Shown: positions 16,982 through 25,649 of the stretch, piece after piece | Layout of the letters: every line of letters begins with the position of its first letter | Position numbering within the stretch: the first letter of the stretch is position 1 | NCBI RefSeq assembly: GCF_011395035.1 | Contig: NZ_CP024768.1 | Location: 1,423,377 to 1,487,376, forward strand | Origin: Pantoea cypripedii | Lineage (GTDB): Bacteria; Pseudomonadota; Gammaproteobacteria; Enterobacterales; Enterobacteriaceae | DNA: 64,000 nt | Direction of reading: 5' to 3' | Position numbers and translations under genes: made by a program | Notes under the pieces: generated by a model | Databases searched by the model: none | Told to the model about the DNA's origin: nothing | Seen by the model: the letters and a program-made list of their open reading frames with translations, nothing else

Positions 16982-18061
16982 TTAGAACTGGTAAACCAGA
17001 CCAACTGCTACGATATCGTCGGTGTTCAGACCCAGCGGGTTGTTGTCATCCAGCTGGTTGATTTTGTAATCAACATAGGTAGACATGTTTTTGTTGAAGT
17101 AGTAGGTTGCGCCCACATCGATATATTTGTACAGGTCAGCATCGCCGATACCTTCGATGTCTTTGCCTTTAGACTGAACGTAGGCGATAGACGGACGCAG
17201 GCCGAAGTCGAACTGATACTGTGCTACGAATTCGATAACCTGAGATTTGTTAGCAAAACCATCAGCACCATTAGCGTCGCTGATGTAGGTCGCGTTGCGG
17301 GTTTCACTGTACATTGCTGCCAGGTAAACGTTGTTCGCGTCATATTTCAGCGCAGTTGCCCACTGCTGAGCTTTGTCGCCGCGACCATAGGTGGCTGTGT
17401 TCTGCGCGTTGGTACGATCGCTGGAACCATATGCACCTACGATGCCTACACCGATCGGAGAGGTATAGGAGATTGAAGTACCCCAGCCGTCACCGTTCGC
17501 ACGACGGATGTCGTCAGTACGGTCATTTTTGCCCTGGTACTGCAGAGCGAAGTTCAGACCATCAACCAGACCGAAGAAGTTGGTGTTACGGTAGGTTGCC
17601 AGACCGGTAGAACGGCCAGCCAGGAAGTTATCAGAGTAACCAGAATCGCCACCAAATTCTGGCAGCATGTCGGTCCAGCCGATTGCATCGTAAACAACGC
17701 CGTAGTTACGGCCGTAGTCGAAAGAACCCGCGTCAGCGAATTTCAAACCAGCAAAGCCCAGACGGGTTTTGTTGCCAGTTTGTGCGTCTGCAGTGCCTTC
17801 AGAGTTGTTAGCCTGGATGTTGTATTCCCACTGGCCGTAACCGGTCAGCTGGTCGGTGATCTGAGTTTCACCTTTGAAGCCGAAGCGCACGTAAGACTGG
17901 TCGCCGTCGTTGCCTGAGTCGTCAGAGAAGTAATGCAGACCATCAACTTTACCGTACAGGTCTAATTTGTTGCCATCTTTGTTGTAGATTTCTGCTGCGT
18001 TTGCTGCACCAGCAGCTAACAGAGCAGGGATAACCACTGCAAGAATGTTGCGCTTCATCAT
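16982..18061 (-). CDS. ompF: Outer-membrane general porin OmpF
   Basis: 359 residues: a signal peptide (MMKRNILAVVIPALLAAGAANA) and then a 16-strand trimeric porin. AEIYNKDGNKLDLYGKVDGLHYFSD is the typical first strand. PEFGG is the signature of constriction loop L3, followed by NFFGLVDGLNFALQYQGKND. The final VGLVYQF with C-terminal phenylalanine is the BAM recognition signal. Synteny between aspC and asnS, and the upstream region resembling the E. coli ompF promoter, support OmpF rather than OmpC. It passes small hydrophilic solutes and many antibiotics. Confidence 0.95.
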   Translation of the reverse strand: MMKRNILAVVIPALLAAGAANAAEIYNKDGNKLDLYGKVDGLHYFSDDSGNDGDQSYVRFGFKGETQITDQLTGYGQWEYNIQANNSEGTADAQTGNKTRLGFAGLKFADAGSFDYGRNYGVVYDAIGWTDMLPEFGGDSGYSDNFLAGRSTGLATYRNTNFFGLVDGLNFALQYQGKNDRTDDIRRANGDGWGTSISYTSPIGVGIVGAYGSSDRTNAQNTATYGRGDKAQQWATALKYDANNVYLAAMYSETRNATYISDANGADGFANKSQVIEFVAQYQFDFGLRPSIAYVQSKGKDIEGIGDADLYKYIDVGATYYFNKNMSTYVDYKINQLDDNNPLGLNTDDIVAVGLVYQF

Positions 18062-18156
18062 TTTTTATTACCCTCATTGGAGTTATTTGGACACCTGCCA
18101 CTGCCGTCAAGAAACCTTTACGGGAACCTTGAAAGAAGTTTGGTGTCTCCTGTGTC

Positions 18157-18258
18157 TGCACGCATCTTTCCATCCCATGGTTGGTAATTCTACCCCGAAA
18201 ATGCTACTAATCTCGCAATTGGGTATCAAAAAGAAAATATGTATTACAAAATGTAAAA
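18157..18258 (-). promoter_or_regulatory. ompF promoter with OmpR-type boxes
   Basis: Read on the minus strand, three consecutive 20-base blocks match the E. coli F1-F2-F3 OmpR region: TTTTACATTTTGTAATACAT (18258-18239), ATTTTCTTTTTGATACCCAA (18238-18219) and a weaker third block (18218-18199). A conserved GGAAAGATGCGTGCAGACAC follows, with AAAGAT (18169-18164) as the -10. This gives a leader of roughly 95 bases ending in GAGGGTAATAAAAA before the ATG. The block assignment is by recall of the E. coli promoter. Confidence 0.75.
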
Positions 18259-18288
18259 TATCGGGAACTTTGTGAGAGAACTCTAAAT

Positions 18289-18322
18289 TTACAAAAATAA
18301 AAAAAGGCCGGCTAAGCCGACC
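18289..18322 (-). terminator. asnS terminator
   Basis: On the minus strand: stem GGTCGGC, loop TTA, GCCGGCC (18322-18306, one G-U pair), then seven T and an AT-rich tail. It lies 40 bases after the asnS stop and directly upstream of the OmpR region. Confidence 0.88.
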
Positions 18323-18361
18323 TCGTTATATATATGAATTACTTATAATTAATCGCGGATT

Positions 18362-19762
18362 TTAGAAATTGGCGTTGCGCGGTGTACGTGGGAAGGGGAT
18401 AACATCCCTTACATTTTGTACGCCGGTGACATAGGCGATTAACCGTTCGAAACCTAAACCGAAACCGGAGTGCGGCACGGTGCCGTAACGACGTAAGTCA
18501 CGGTACCACCAGTAATCTTCTTTATTCAGACCCATCTCAGCAAGGCGCGCATCCAGCACATCCAGACGTTCTTCACGCTGTGAACCACCGATGATTTCGC
18601 CAATGCCTGGCGCCAGCACGTCCATCGCCGCCACGGTTTTGCCATCTTCGTTCATGCGCATGTAGAAGGCTTTGATATCTTTCGGATAGTTTTTCACCAC
18701 CACCGGTGCCTTGAAGTGCTGCTCGGCAAGATAACGCTCGTGTTCGGATGACAAATCCACGCCCCAGGAGACCGGATTTTCGAAACTCTGGCCGCTTTTC
18801 AGCAGAATTTCGATCGCATCGGTGTAGTCCACCTGCGCGAAATCTGCTTTAACAAAACGTTCCAGGCGAGAAATCGCATCTTTGTCTACGCGTTCAGCAA
18901 AGAACGCCAGATCGTCTGCGCGTTCTTCCAGCACGGCTTTAAACACGTATTTCAGCATGGCTTCAGCCAGTGCTGCGGCGTCATCGAGGGTGGCAAACGC
19001 CACTTCCGGCTCCAGCATCCAGAACTCGGCCAGATGGCGGCTGGTGTTGGAGTTTTCCGCACGGAAGGTTGGGCCAAAGGTGTAGACCTTCGACAGCGCA
19101 CAGGCGTAGGTTTCACCGTTGAGCTGGCCGGATACCGTCAGGAAAGCTTCTTTACCGAAGAAGTCTTTATCGAAGTCAATTTTGCCCTGCGGATCGCGCG
19201 GCAGGTTTTCCAGATCCAGCGTCGAAACGCGGAACATTTCACCGGCACCTTCGGTATCGGAAGCGGTGATCAGCGGCGTGGAAACCCAGAAATAACCATT
19301 TTCATGGAAAAAGCGATGCAGTGCCTGGGCCAGGGTATGGCGGACACGTGCAACTGCGCCAATCAGGTTGGTACGCGGACGCAGGTGCGCCACTTCACGC
19401 AGGTATTCGATGCTGTGGCGTTTCGCCGCCATCGGATAGGTATCCGGATCGTCAACCCAGCCAACCACTTCCACGCTGGTGGCCTGCAATTCAAATGCCT
19501 GGCCTTCACCCGGTGATTCCACCACTTTGCCGGTAATGATGACCGAGCAACCCGTGGTCAGACGCAGCACTTCGTCCTGATAATTATTCAGAGAATTATT
19601 GACGACAGCCTGAACGGGATTAAAGCAGGAACCGTCATAAACGGCGATAAAGGAAAGACCGGCTTTGGAATCTCTTCGGGTACGCACCCAACCACGTACG
19701 GTGACTTCACTGTCAACCGCGACACGGCCGTGTAGTACATCCGCTACAGGCACTACGCTCAT
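18362..19762 (-). CDS. asnS: Asparagine--tRNA ligase
   Basis: 466 residues, class II (IIb) aminoacyl-tRNA synthetase. An N-terminal OB-fold anticodon-binding domain (VTVRGWVRTRRDSKAGLSFIAVYDGSC) is followed by the catalytic core: FWVSTPLITASDTEGAGEMF (motif 1 region), GPTFRAENSNTSRHLAEFWMLEPE (motif 2) and GFGLGFERLIAYVTG (motif 3). It charges tRNA-Asn. AGAGAGA precedes the ATG. It has its own terminator and a gap of about 150 bases from pncB. Confidence 0.97.
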   Translation of the reverse strand: MSVVPVADVLHGRVAVDSEVTVRGWVRTRRDSKAGLSFIAVYDGSCFNPVQAVVNNSLNNYQDEVLRLTTGCSVIITGKVVESPGEGQAFELQATSVEVVGWVDDPDTYPMAAKRHSIEYLREVAHLRPRTNLIGAVARVRHTLAQALHRFFHENGYFWVSTPLITASDTEGAGEMFRVSTLDLENLPRDPQGKIDFDKDFFGKEAFLTVSGQLNGETYACALSKVYTFGPTFRAENSNTSRHLAEFWMLEPEVAFATLDDAAALAEAMLKYVFKAVLEERADDLAFFAERVDKDAISRLERFVKADFAQVDYTDAIEILLKSGQSFENPVSWGVDLSSEHERYLAEQHFKAPVVVKNYPKDIKAFYMRMNEDGKTVAAMDVLAPGIGEIIGGSQREERLDVLDARLAEMGLNKEDYWWYRDLRRYGTVPHSGFGLGFERLIAYVTGVQNVRDVIPFPRTPRNANF

Positions 19763-19881
19763 AAATTTCTCTCTTTATATAGATGAAGTAATGTAATCCC
19801 CCATTTGGGGTTTTGCTATGTTACTTGCGAGCCATCAGGAAACAAGCAAAATTGCCTGGTCAGGGGGAGATTTGTTGCAGA

Positions 19882-19907
19882 ACAGCAGGGTGCTGACACC
19901 CTGCTGT
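19882..19907 (-). terminator. Hairpin at the 3' end of pncB
   Basis: Perfect 11-bp stem ACAGCAGGGTG (19882-19892) with CACCCTGCTGT (19897-19907), loop CTGA, starting 8 bases after the pncB stop. No T tract follows on the minus strand, so it may protect the 3' end or need a factor. Confidence 0.55.
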
Positions 19908-19914
19908 AGAAAGG

Positions 19915-21120
19915 TTAGCTGGCTCTTTTCACCAACGGCAGGTCAAAGGCTTTACGCAGTGCCCGCACGAAGGCTTTATCCTGGCAGATGGTTTTGCCGG
20001 GGCTGTCGGAAAGTTTTGCTACCGGTTTGCCGTTGCAGCTCACCAGTTTGATCACGATATTCAGCGGCGTGACTCCAGGGATATCGCAGGTCAGACGCGT
20101 GCCGATACCAAACACCACATTGGCGCGCTGGCCAAAATGACGGTACAGCCCCAGCGCTTTATCCAGGTCGAGATTGTCCGAGAACACCAGCGTCTTGCTG
20201 AGTGGATCGATATCCAGCCGCTGATAATGGGCAATGGCTTTCTCACCCCATTCCACCGGGTCACCCGAATCATGACGTAAGCCCTGATAGCGGTGAGCAA
20301 AGCCGGGGCCAAAATCACGCAGGAACGCATCCATCGTAATGCAATCGGTGAGGGCGATGCCGAGCTGGTCATCATACTCGTCCAGCCAGGATTGCAGCGC
20401 CGCGCGCTGGCTGTTGGCCAGCACCGGGCTAATCTGCTGATGCGCCTGGAACCATTCATGTGCCTGGGTGCCGACCGGGTTGAGTTGCAGACGCCGCGCC
20501 AGGTCATAGTTACTGGTGCCAACCAGCCACGGGAAATCCTGTTTCAGCGTGCTGACAATCGCTTCCTGCACCGGTTGTGAAAAGCGGCGACGGGTGCCAA
20601 AGTCCATCAGATGAAAGCGGGACATATCCAGATCGCCCACTTTCTGGCGAAAATCCACCAGCTTATGCTGCAGATGCGCCACCGCCTGTTCCACACCAAT
20701 GTTCGGCGTGCGATGACGGTGTACCAGCTCGCTAATCAACGCCAGCAGTGGCACTTCCCACAAAATCACTTCACGCCACGGGCCGCTAATCTGAATGGCG
20801 AGTTTACCGTGGTCATTACGGACGACGACCTGCTGCGGATTGAAGCGGAAACCGCGCAGCCAGCTGAGGTAGTCGGCGTCAAAGAAGGGCAGGGCTGAAA
20901 GGTAACGATATTCCTCTTCGCTCAGGGCGAGGGATTGCATCGCATCGATATGGGTACGGAGTTCGTCCGCGTAGACGCCGAGCAACTCAGCGCCACGGCA
21001 GCGAAACTCCGCCGTGACCGGGACATCGTAATAACGATGATATACGGCCTGCTGCATATGAAGCTTGTAGGCATCGGTATCAAGCAGCGTGGTCAAAATC
21101 GGGGAAGCGTGTCCTGTCAT
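19915..21120 (-). CDS. pncB: Nicotinate phosphoribosyltransferase
   Basis: 401 residues from ATG 21120 (MTGHASPILTTLLDTDAYKLHMQQAV), the family-like start; an ATG five codons upstream at 21135 is also possible, and the Shine-Dalgarno AGAGGA fits neither perfectly. The enzyme converts nicotinate and PRPP to nicotinate mononucleotide in NAD salvage, with ATP hydrolysis. EFRCRG, MDFGTRRRFS, GTSNYDLARR, GLRHDSGDPVEWGEKA and KLSDSPGKTICQD are recognisable family segments. It is divergent from pepN. I saw no convincing NadR box in the shared upstream region. Confidence 0.95.
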   Translation of the reverse strand: MTGHASPILTTLLDTDAYKLHMQQAVYHRYYDVPVTAEFRCRGAELLGVYADELRTHIDAMQSLALSEEEYRYLSALPFFDADYLSWLRGFRFNPQQVVVRNDHGKLAIQISGPWREVILWEVPLLALISELVHRHRTPNIGVEQAVAHLQHKLVDFRQKVGDLDMSRFHLMDFGTRRRFSQPVQEAIVSTLKQDFPWLVGTSNYDLARRLQLNPVGTQAHEWFQAHQQISPVLANSQRAALQSWLDEYDDQLGIALTDCITMDAFLRDFGPGFAHRYQGLRHDSGDPVEWGEKAIAHYQRLDIDPLSKTLVFSDNLDLDKALGLYRHFGQRANVVFGIGTRLTCDIPGVTPLNIVIKLVSCNGKPVAKLSDSPGKTICQDKAFVRALRKAFDLPLVKRAS

Positions 21121-21366
21121 GGTGCGTTTCAGCATCCTCTTCCGCGGAGCATAGCCCGGTGTTCAACAAAGTCATAAAGACGCAGGAGTATAAAACAGTA
21201 ATAGACGGCGATCACACCATATTTGCGGGTGTCGGGTCGAGGGTCATTTGTGCCATTGTTAATAAATTGTAGCATTTTCTGCTAAGGCACGCATTGTGCG
21301 TGGCAACTGAGGCCCAACCCGCTTAGACTTTGACGGGTAAACATTTTAACGATGCGAGAAGGATTT

Positions 21367-23982
21367 ATGACGCAACAGCCGCAAATTAAATATCGTCACG
21401 ACTACCGTGCGCCTGATTTCACCATCACCGATATCGATCTGACGTTTGATCTTGATGCGGCCACCACGCGTGTCACCGCAGTCAGCCAGGTGAAGCGTTT
21501 AGGGGCTGGCCAGGCAGAACTGCGTCTGGATGGCGAAGACCTCACGCTGGTGTCACTGGCGGTCGATGGCAATGCCTGGTCGCATTATCGCGAGGAAGAC
21601 GGTGCGCTGGTGCTGAGCCAGTTGCCGGACAACTTCACCCTGACCATCATTAATGATATCCATCCGGATAAAAATACCGCCCTGGAAGGGTTGTACCAGT
21701 CGGGTGAAGCGCTGTGCACCCAGTGCGAAGCGGAAGGTTTCCGGCACATCACCTGGTATCTGGATCGCCCGGACGTGCTGGCGCGCTTTACCACCACCAT
21801 TATTGCTGATGCGGCGCGCTATCCGTTCCTGCTCTCCAACGGTAACAAGCTGGAGAGCGGTCGTCATGAAGATGGCCGTCATTGGGTAAAATGGCAGGAT
21901 CCGTTCCCGAAACCCTGTTATCTGTTTGCGCTGGTGGCCGGTGATTTTGACGTGCTGCGTGACAGCTTCACCACCCGTTCAGGGCGTGATGTCGCGCTGG
22001 AGATCTTCGTCGATCGCGGCAACCTGGATCGTGCTGACTGGGCGATGACCTCGCTGAAAAACAGCATGGCGTGGGATGAAGAACGCTTTGGTCTCGAATA
22101 CGACCTCGATATCTTTATGATCGTCGCGGTCGATTTCTTCAATATGGGCGCAATGGAGAATAAAGGCCTCAACGTCTTTAACTCAAAATATGTACTGGCG
22201 AAAGCGGAAACCGCCACCGACAAAGATTATCTCGGCATCGAAGCGGTGATCGGCCACGAATATTTCCATAACTGGACCGGCAACCGTGTCACCTGCCGCG
22301 ACTGGTTCCAGCTCAGCCTGAAAGAGGGCCTGACGGTGTTCCGCGATCAGGAATTCAGCTCGGACCTTGGCTCGCGCGCCGTCAATCGTATCGATAACGT
22401 CCGCGTAATGCGTGGTGCGCAGTTTGCTGAAGATGCCAGCCCGATGGCACATCCCATCCGTCCGGATCAGGTGATTGAGATGAACAATTTCTACACCCTG
22501 ACGGTGTATGAAAAAGGTTCTGAAGTGATCCGTATGATGCATACCCTGTTGGGCGAAGAGAATTTCCAGAAGGGGATGCAGCTTTACTTTGAGCGTCACG
22601 ATGGCAGCGCCGCCACCTGCGACGATTTTGTTCAGGCGATGGAAGATGCTTCCAATGTTGATCTGTCGCAGTTCCGCCGCTGGTATAGCCAGGCGGGTAC
22701 GCCGGTGCTGACGGTACGTGATGATTACAACCCGGAGCTGGAGCAATATACGCTGCATGTGACCCAGCACACGCCGCCCACCGCTGAGCAGAAAGAGAAA
22801 CTGCCGCTGCATATCCCGCTGGATATCGAACTTTACGATGGTGAAGGCAAGGTTATTCCGCTGCAACATAACGGCCATCCGGTGCACCATGTGCTGAACG
22901 TGACCGAAGAGTTCCAGAGCTTCGTGTTTGATAACGTCTATTTTCAGCCGGTGCCCTCACTGCTGCGTGAATTCTCTGCGCCGGTGAAGCTCGACTATAA
23001 ATGGAGCGATGCACAGCTGACGTTCCTGATGCGCCATGCGCGCAACGATTTCTCACGCTGGGATGCGGCGCAGAGTCTGCTGGCGACGTATATCCGTCTG
23101 AATGTGGCACGTCATCAGCAGGGGCAGCCGCTGTCGCTGCCGCTGCATGTGGCCGATGCTTTCCGTGCGGTGCTGCTGGATGAGCAGGGCGACCCGGCGT
23201 TGATGGCGCTGATCCTGTCACTGCCGTCAGAAAATGAAATCGCTGAGTTGTTCGAGGTGATTGATCCGCAGGCGATTGCTGAAGTCCGGGAAGCGCTGGT
23301 ACGCACCCTGGCCAAAGAACTGAGTGATGAGTTGCTGGCGGTTTATCGTGCTAATCAGAGCAGTGTCTACCACATCGAGCATGCGGAAATTGGCAAGCGT
23401 GCGCTGAAAAATGTGTGTCTGGGTTATCTGGCGTTTGCCGATGCGGAACAGGCGGACAAACTGGTGCAGGAACAGTATCAGCAGGCCACCAACATGACCG
23501 ATGCGCTGGCCGCGTTGTCAGCGGCGGTTGCTGCGCAGTTGCCGTGTCGCGATGCGTTGCTGGCGGCGTATGACGAACGCTGGCATCAGGATGGTCTGGT
23601 GATGGACAAATGGTTCGTGTTGCAGGCCACCAGCCCGGCGGCTGACGTCCTGAGCAAAGTGCGGGAGCTATTGCATCATCGTTCCTTCACCATGGGGAAC
23701 CCGAACCGCATCCGTTCACTGATTGGTGCGTTTGCCTCGGCCAATCCGTCGGCCTTCCATGCCAAAGATGGCAGTGGTTATCAGTTCCTGGTGGAGATGC
23801 TGACCGACCTCAACACGCGTAACCCGCAGGTTGCTGCGCGCATGATCGAGCCGCTGATTCGTCTGAAACGTTACGATGCAGGGCGCCAGGCGCTGATGCG
23901 TCAGGCGCTGGAGACGCTGAAAGGGCTGGATAAACTGTCCGGGGATCTGTACGAGAAGATCACCAAGGCATTGAATGCGTAA
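21367..23982 (+). CDS. pepN: Aminopeptidase N
   Basis: 871 residues from ATG 21367 (MTQQPQIKYRHDYRAPDF), with AAGGA 4 bases upstream; the frame opens five codons earlier. It is an M1 zinc aminopeptidase of broad specificity and the main cytosolic aminopeptidase of enterobacteria. The exopeptidase motif GAMEN is at residues 261-265 and the zinc motif HEYFHNW begins at H297, with the third ligand E in LKEGLTVFRDQEF. Length and domain layout match E. coli PepN. It ends in a palindromic repeat shared with convergent ssuB. Confidence 0.97.
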   Translation: MTQQPQIKYRHDYRAPDFTITDIDLTFDLDAATTRVTAVSQVKRLGAGQAELRLDGEDLTLVSLAVDGNAWSHYREEDGALVLSQLPDNFTLTIINDIHPDKNTALEGLYQSGEALCTQCEAEGFRHITWYLDRPDVLARFTTTIIADAARYPFLLSNGNKLESGRHEDGRHWVKWQDPFPKPCYLFALVAGDFDVLRDSFTTRSGRDVALEIFVDRGNLDRADWAMTSLKNSMAWDEERFGLEYDLDIFMIVAVDFFNMGAMENKGLNVFNSKYVLAKAETATDKDYLGIEAVIGHEYFHNWTGNRVTCRDWFQLSLKEGLTVFRDQEFSSDLGSRAVNRIDNVRVMRGAQFAEDASPMAHPIRPDQVIEMNNFYTLTVYEKGSEVIRMMHTLLGEENFQKGMQLYFERHDGSAATCDDFVQAMEDASNVDLSQFRRWYSQAGTPVLTVRDDYNPELEQYTLHVTQHTPPTAEQKEKLPLHIPLDIELYDGEGKVIPLQHNGHPVHHVLNVTEEFQSFVFDNVYFQPVPSLLREFSAPVKLDYKWSDAQLTFLMRHARNDFSRWDAAQSLLATYIRLNVARHQQGQPLSLPLHVADAFRAVLLDEQGDPALMALILSLPSENEIAELFEVIDPQAIAEVREALVRTLAKELSDELLAVYRANQSSVYHIEHAEIGKRALKNVCLGYLAFADAEQADKLVQEQYQQATNMTDALAALSAAVAAQLPCRDALLAAYDERWHQDGLVMDKWFVLQATSPAADVLSKVRELLHHRSFTMGNPNRIRSLIGAFASANPSAFHAKDGSGYQFLVEMLTDLNTRNPQVAARMIEPLIRLKRYDAGRQALMRQALETLKGLDKLSGDLYEKITKALNA

Positions 23983-23997
23983 GTAATTTGCATTAAC

Positions 23998-24058
23998 CGT
24001 AGCGGTGCGATTTATCGCGCATCTTTTCAAAACACGCGCGATAAATCGCGCCGCTACG
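23998..24058. repeat. Convergent-end palindromic repeat, copy 2
   Basis: 23-bp arms at 23998-24020 and 24036-24058 around a 15-base loop; the arms differ from perfect complementarity by one base (GTGCGA for GCGCGA). They are the same arm sequence as at 15510-15581. It lies between the stops of pepN and convergent ssuB. Confidence 0.85.
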
Positions 24059-24065
24059 GGTTCTG

Positions 24066-24857
24066 TCATCGTTGTTGGGCAAACTTAAGGGGTTGCTCAG
24101 CGGCGCTCCGCTTCATCACGCGATCCAGCACTTCCGCTTCCAGCTCGGCCAGCCGGGCAGAACCGCGACGGCGTGGGCGCGGCAGATCAACCGTTAAATC
24201 CAGTCCAATCTGGCCTTCTTCAATCAGCAACACCCGGTCCGCCATGGCGACCGCTTCGCTGACATCGTGGGTGACTAACAGCACGGTGAAGTTATGTTGC
24301 TGCCATAACGCTTCAATCAGTCCCTGCATCTCAATACGCGTCAGCGCATCAAGCGCCCCGAGCGGTTCGTCCAGCAACAACAGGCCGGGACGGTGAATCA
24401 ACGCACGTGCCAGCGCCACACGCTGTTTCTGACCACCAGAGAGCGCCGCAGGCCATTCATTGGCGCGTTCCGCCAGGCCGACTGCCTCCAGCGCTTCCCG
24501 TGCATTTTCACGCCAGGCGCGGCCTTTCAATCCGAGGCCGACGTTATCAATCACTTTTTTCCACGGCAGCAGGCGGGCGTCCTGGAACATCAGACGCGTA
24601 TCCTCGCGGGCTGCCGCCAGTGGGGCATTCCCGGCCAGCAATTCACCGCGGGTGGTGGATTCCAGCCCGGCCAGCAGGCGCAGCAGGGTACTTTTCCCAC
24701 AGCCGCTGCGGCCAACGACGGCGACAAATTGTCCTGCCGGGATATGCAGGTCAATATTATTCAGGATGGTGCGGTCGCCATATTGTTTGACGACGCCGTT
24801 AACGCCCACCGGTGTGCCGCTGTTCAGACGCGCCGGGGTGAGGGTTGCAGTGCTCAT
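24066..24857 (-). CDS. ssuB: Aliphatic sulfonate ABC transporter ATP-binding protein
   Basis: 263 residues. Walker A is GRSGCGKST, the signature is LSGGQKQRVALARAL, Walker B is LLLLDEPLGALDA, and the switch histidine is in LLVTHDVSEAV. It powers uptake of alkanesulfonates through SsuC with the binding protein SsuA. It is the last gene of ssuEADCB, and its start overlaps the ssuC stop by four bases (ATGA). The C-terminal PRPRRRGSARLAELEAEVLDRVM matches the sulfonate-type importers. Confidence 0.95.
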   Translation of the reverse strand: MSTATLTPARLNSGTPVGVNGVVKQYGDRTILNNIDLHIPAGQFVAVVGRSGCGKSTLLRLLAGLESTTRGELLAGNAPLAAAREDTRLMFQDARLLPWKKVIDNVGLGLKGRAWRENAREALEAVGLAERANEWPAALSGGQKQRVALARALIHRPGLLLLDEPLGALDALTRIEMQGLIEALWQQHNFTVLLVTHDVSEAVAMADRVLLIEEGQIGLDLTVDLPRPRRRGSARLAELEAEVLDRVMKRSAAEQPLKFAQQR

Positions 24858-25639
24858 GCGTTAGCCTCCTTCAGTTGATAAGCCGGGTGCCAGCGCAGCC
24901 ATACGCGTTCCAGCAGTTGTGCCGCGACATCGGCCAGTTTGCCGAGCAGGGCATACAAAATGATGGCGACTACCACCACATCGGTTTGCAGAAATTCGCG
25001 GGCGTTCATCGCCAGATAGCCAATGCCAGAGTTGGCGGAAATCGTTTCGGCCACAATCAGCGTCAGCCACATCAGGCCCAGCGCAAAACGCACGCCCACC
25101 ATAATGGACGGCAGCGCGCCGGGCAGAATCACCTGAATAAACAGGCTCCAGCCGGAAAGGCCATAGCTGCGCGCCATCTCCACCAGACCACGATCGATAT
25201 TGCGGATACCGTGATAAGTGTTGAGATAGATGGGGAACATGGTGCCGAGCGCGACGAGAAAAATTTTTGCCGCCTCATCAATGCCGAACCACAGGATCAC
25301 CAGCGGGATCAGCGCCAGGTGGGGCACGTTACGCAGCATCTGCACCGAGGTATCGAGCAGGCGCTCGCCGAGACGTGAAGTGCCGGTAATCAGACCCAGC
25401 ACCAGGCCAATGGATCCGCCAATCCCGAAACCAATTGCCGCGCGCCAGCTGCTGATGGCGAGGTTCTGCCACAACTCACCGCTGGCGGTGAGATGCCAGA
25501 AGGTTATCAGGATATTCTCCGGCGACGGCAGGATGCGCGTCGACAGCAACCCGGTTTGTGACGCCAGCTGCCAGACCACCACCAACAGCACCGGCAGCAA
25601 CCACGGCAGGAAGGCGTTACTGAGCTGTTTCCTGGACAT
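24854..25639 (-). CDS. ssuC: Aliphatic sulfonate ABC transporter permease
   Basis: 261 residues from ATG 25639 with GAGGAG 8 bases upstream; the frame extends 15 codons further without family support. It is an integral inner-membrane protein with about six transmembrane segments. The EAA loop, which contacts SsuB, is VEMARSYGLSGWSLFIQVILPGALPSIMVGVRFALG. Adjacent genes give the rest of the importer. It starts 10 bases after the ssuD stop. Confidence 0.95.
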   Translation of the reverse strand: MSRKQLSNAFLPWLLPVLLVVVWQLASQTGLLSTRILPSPENILITFWHLTASGELWQNLAISSWRAAIGFGIGGSIGLVLGLITGTSRLGERLLDTSVQMLRNVPHLALIPLVILWFGIDEAAKIFLVALGTMFPIYLNTYHGIRNIDRGLVEMARSYGLSGWSLFIQVILPGALPSIMVGVRFALGLMWLTLIVAETISANSGIGYLAMNAREFLQTDVVVVAIILYALLGKLADVAAQLLERVWLRWHPAYQLKEANA

Positions 25640-25649
25640 TATTTGCTCC

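Noticed and set aside
21121..21366. NadR box in the pncB-pepN region
   Set aside because: One TAAACA half site is present (in GGGTAAACATT) but no TGTTTA partner at the required distance.
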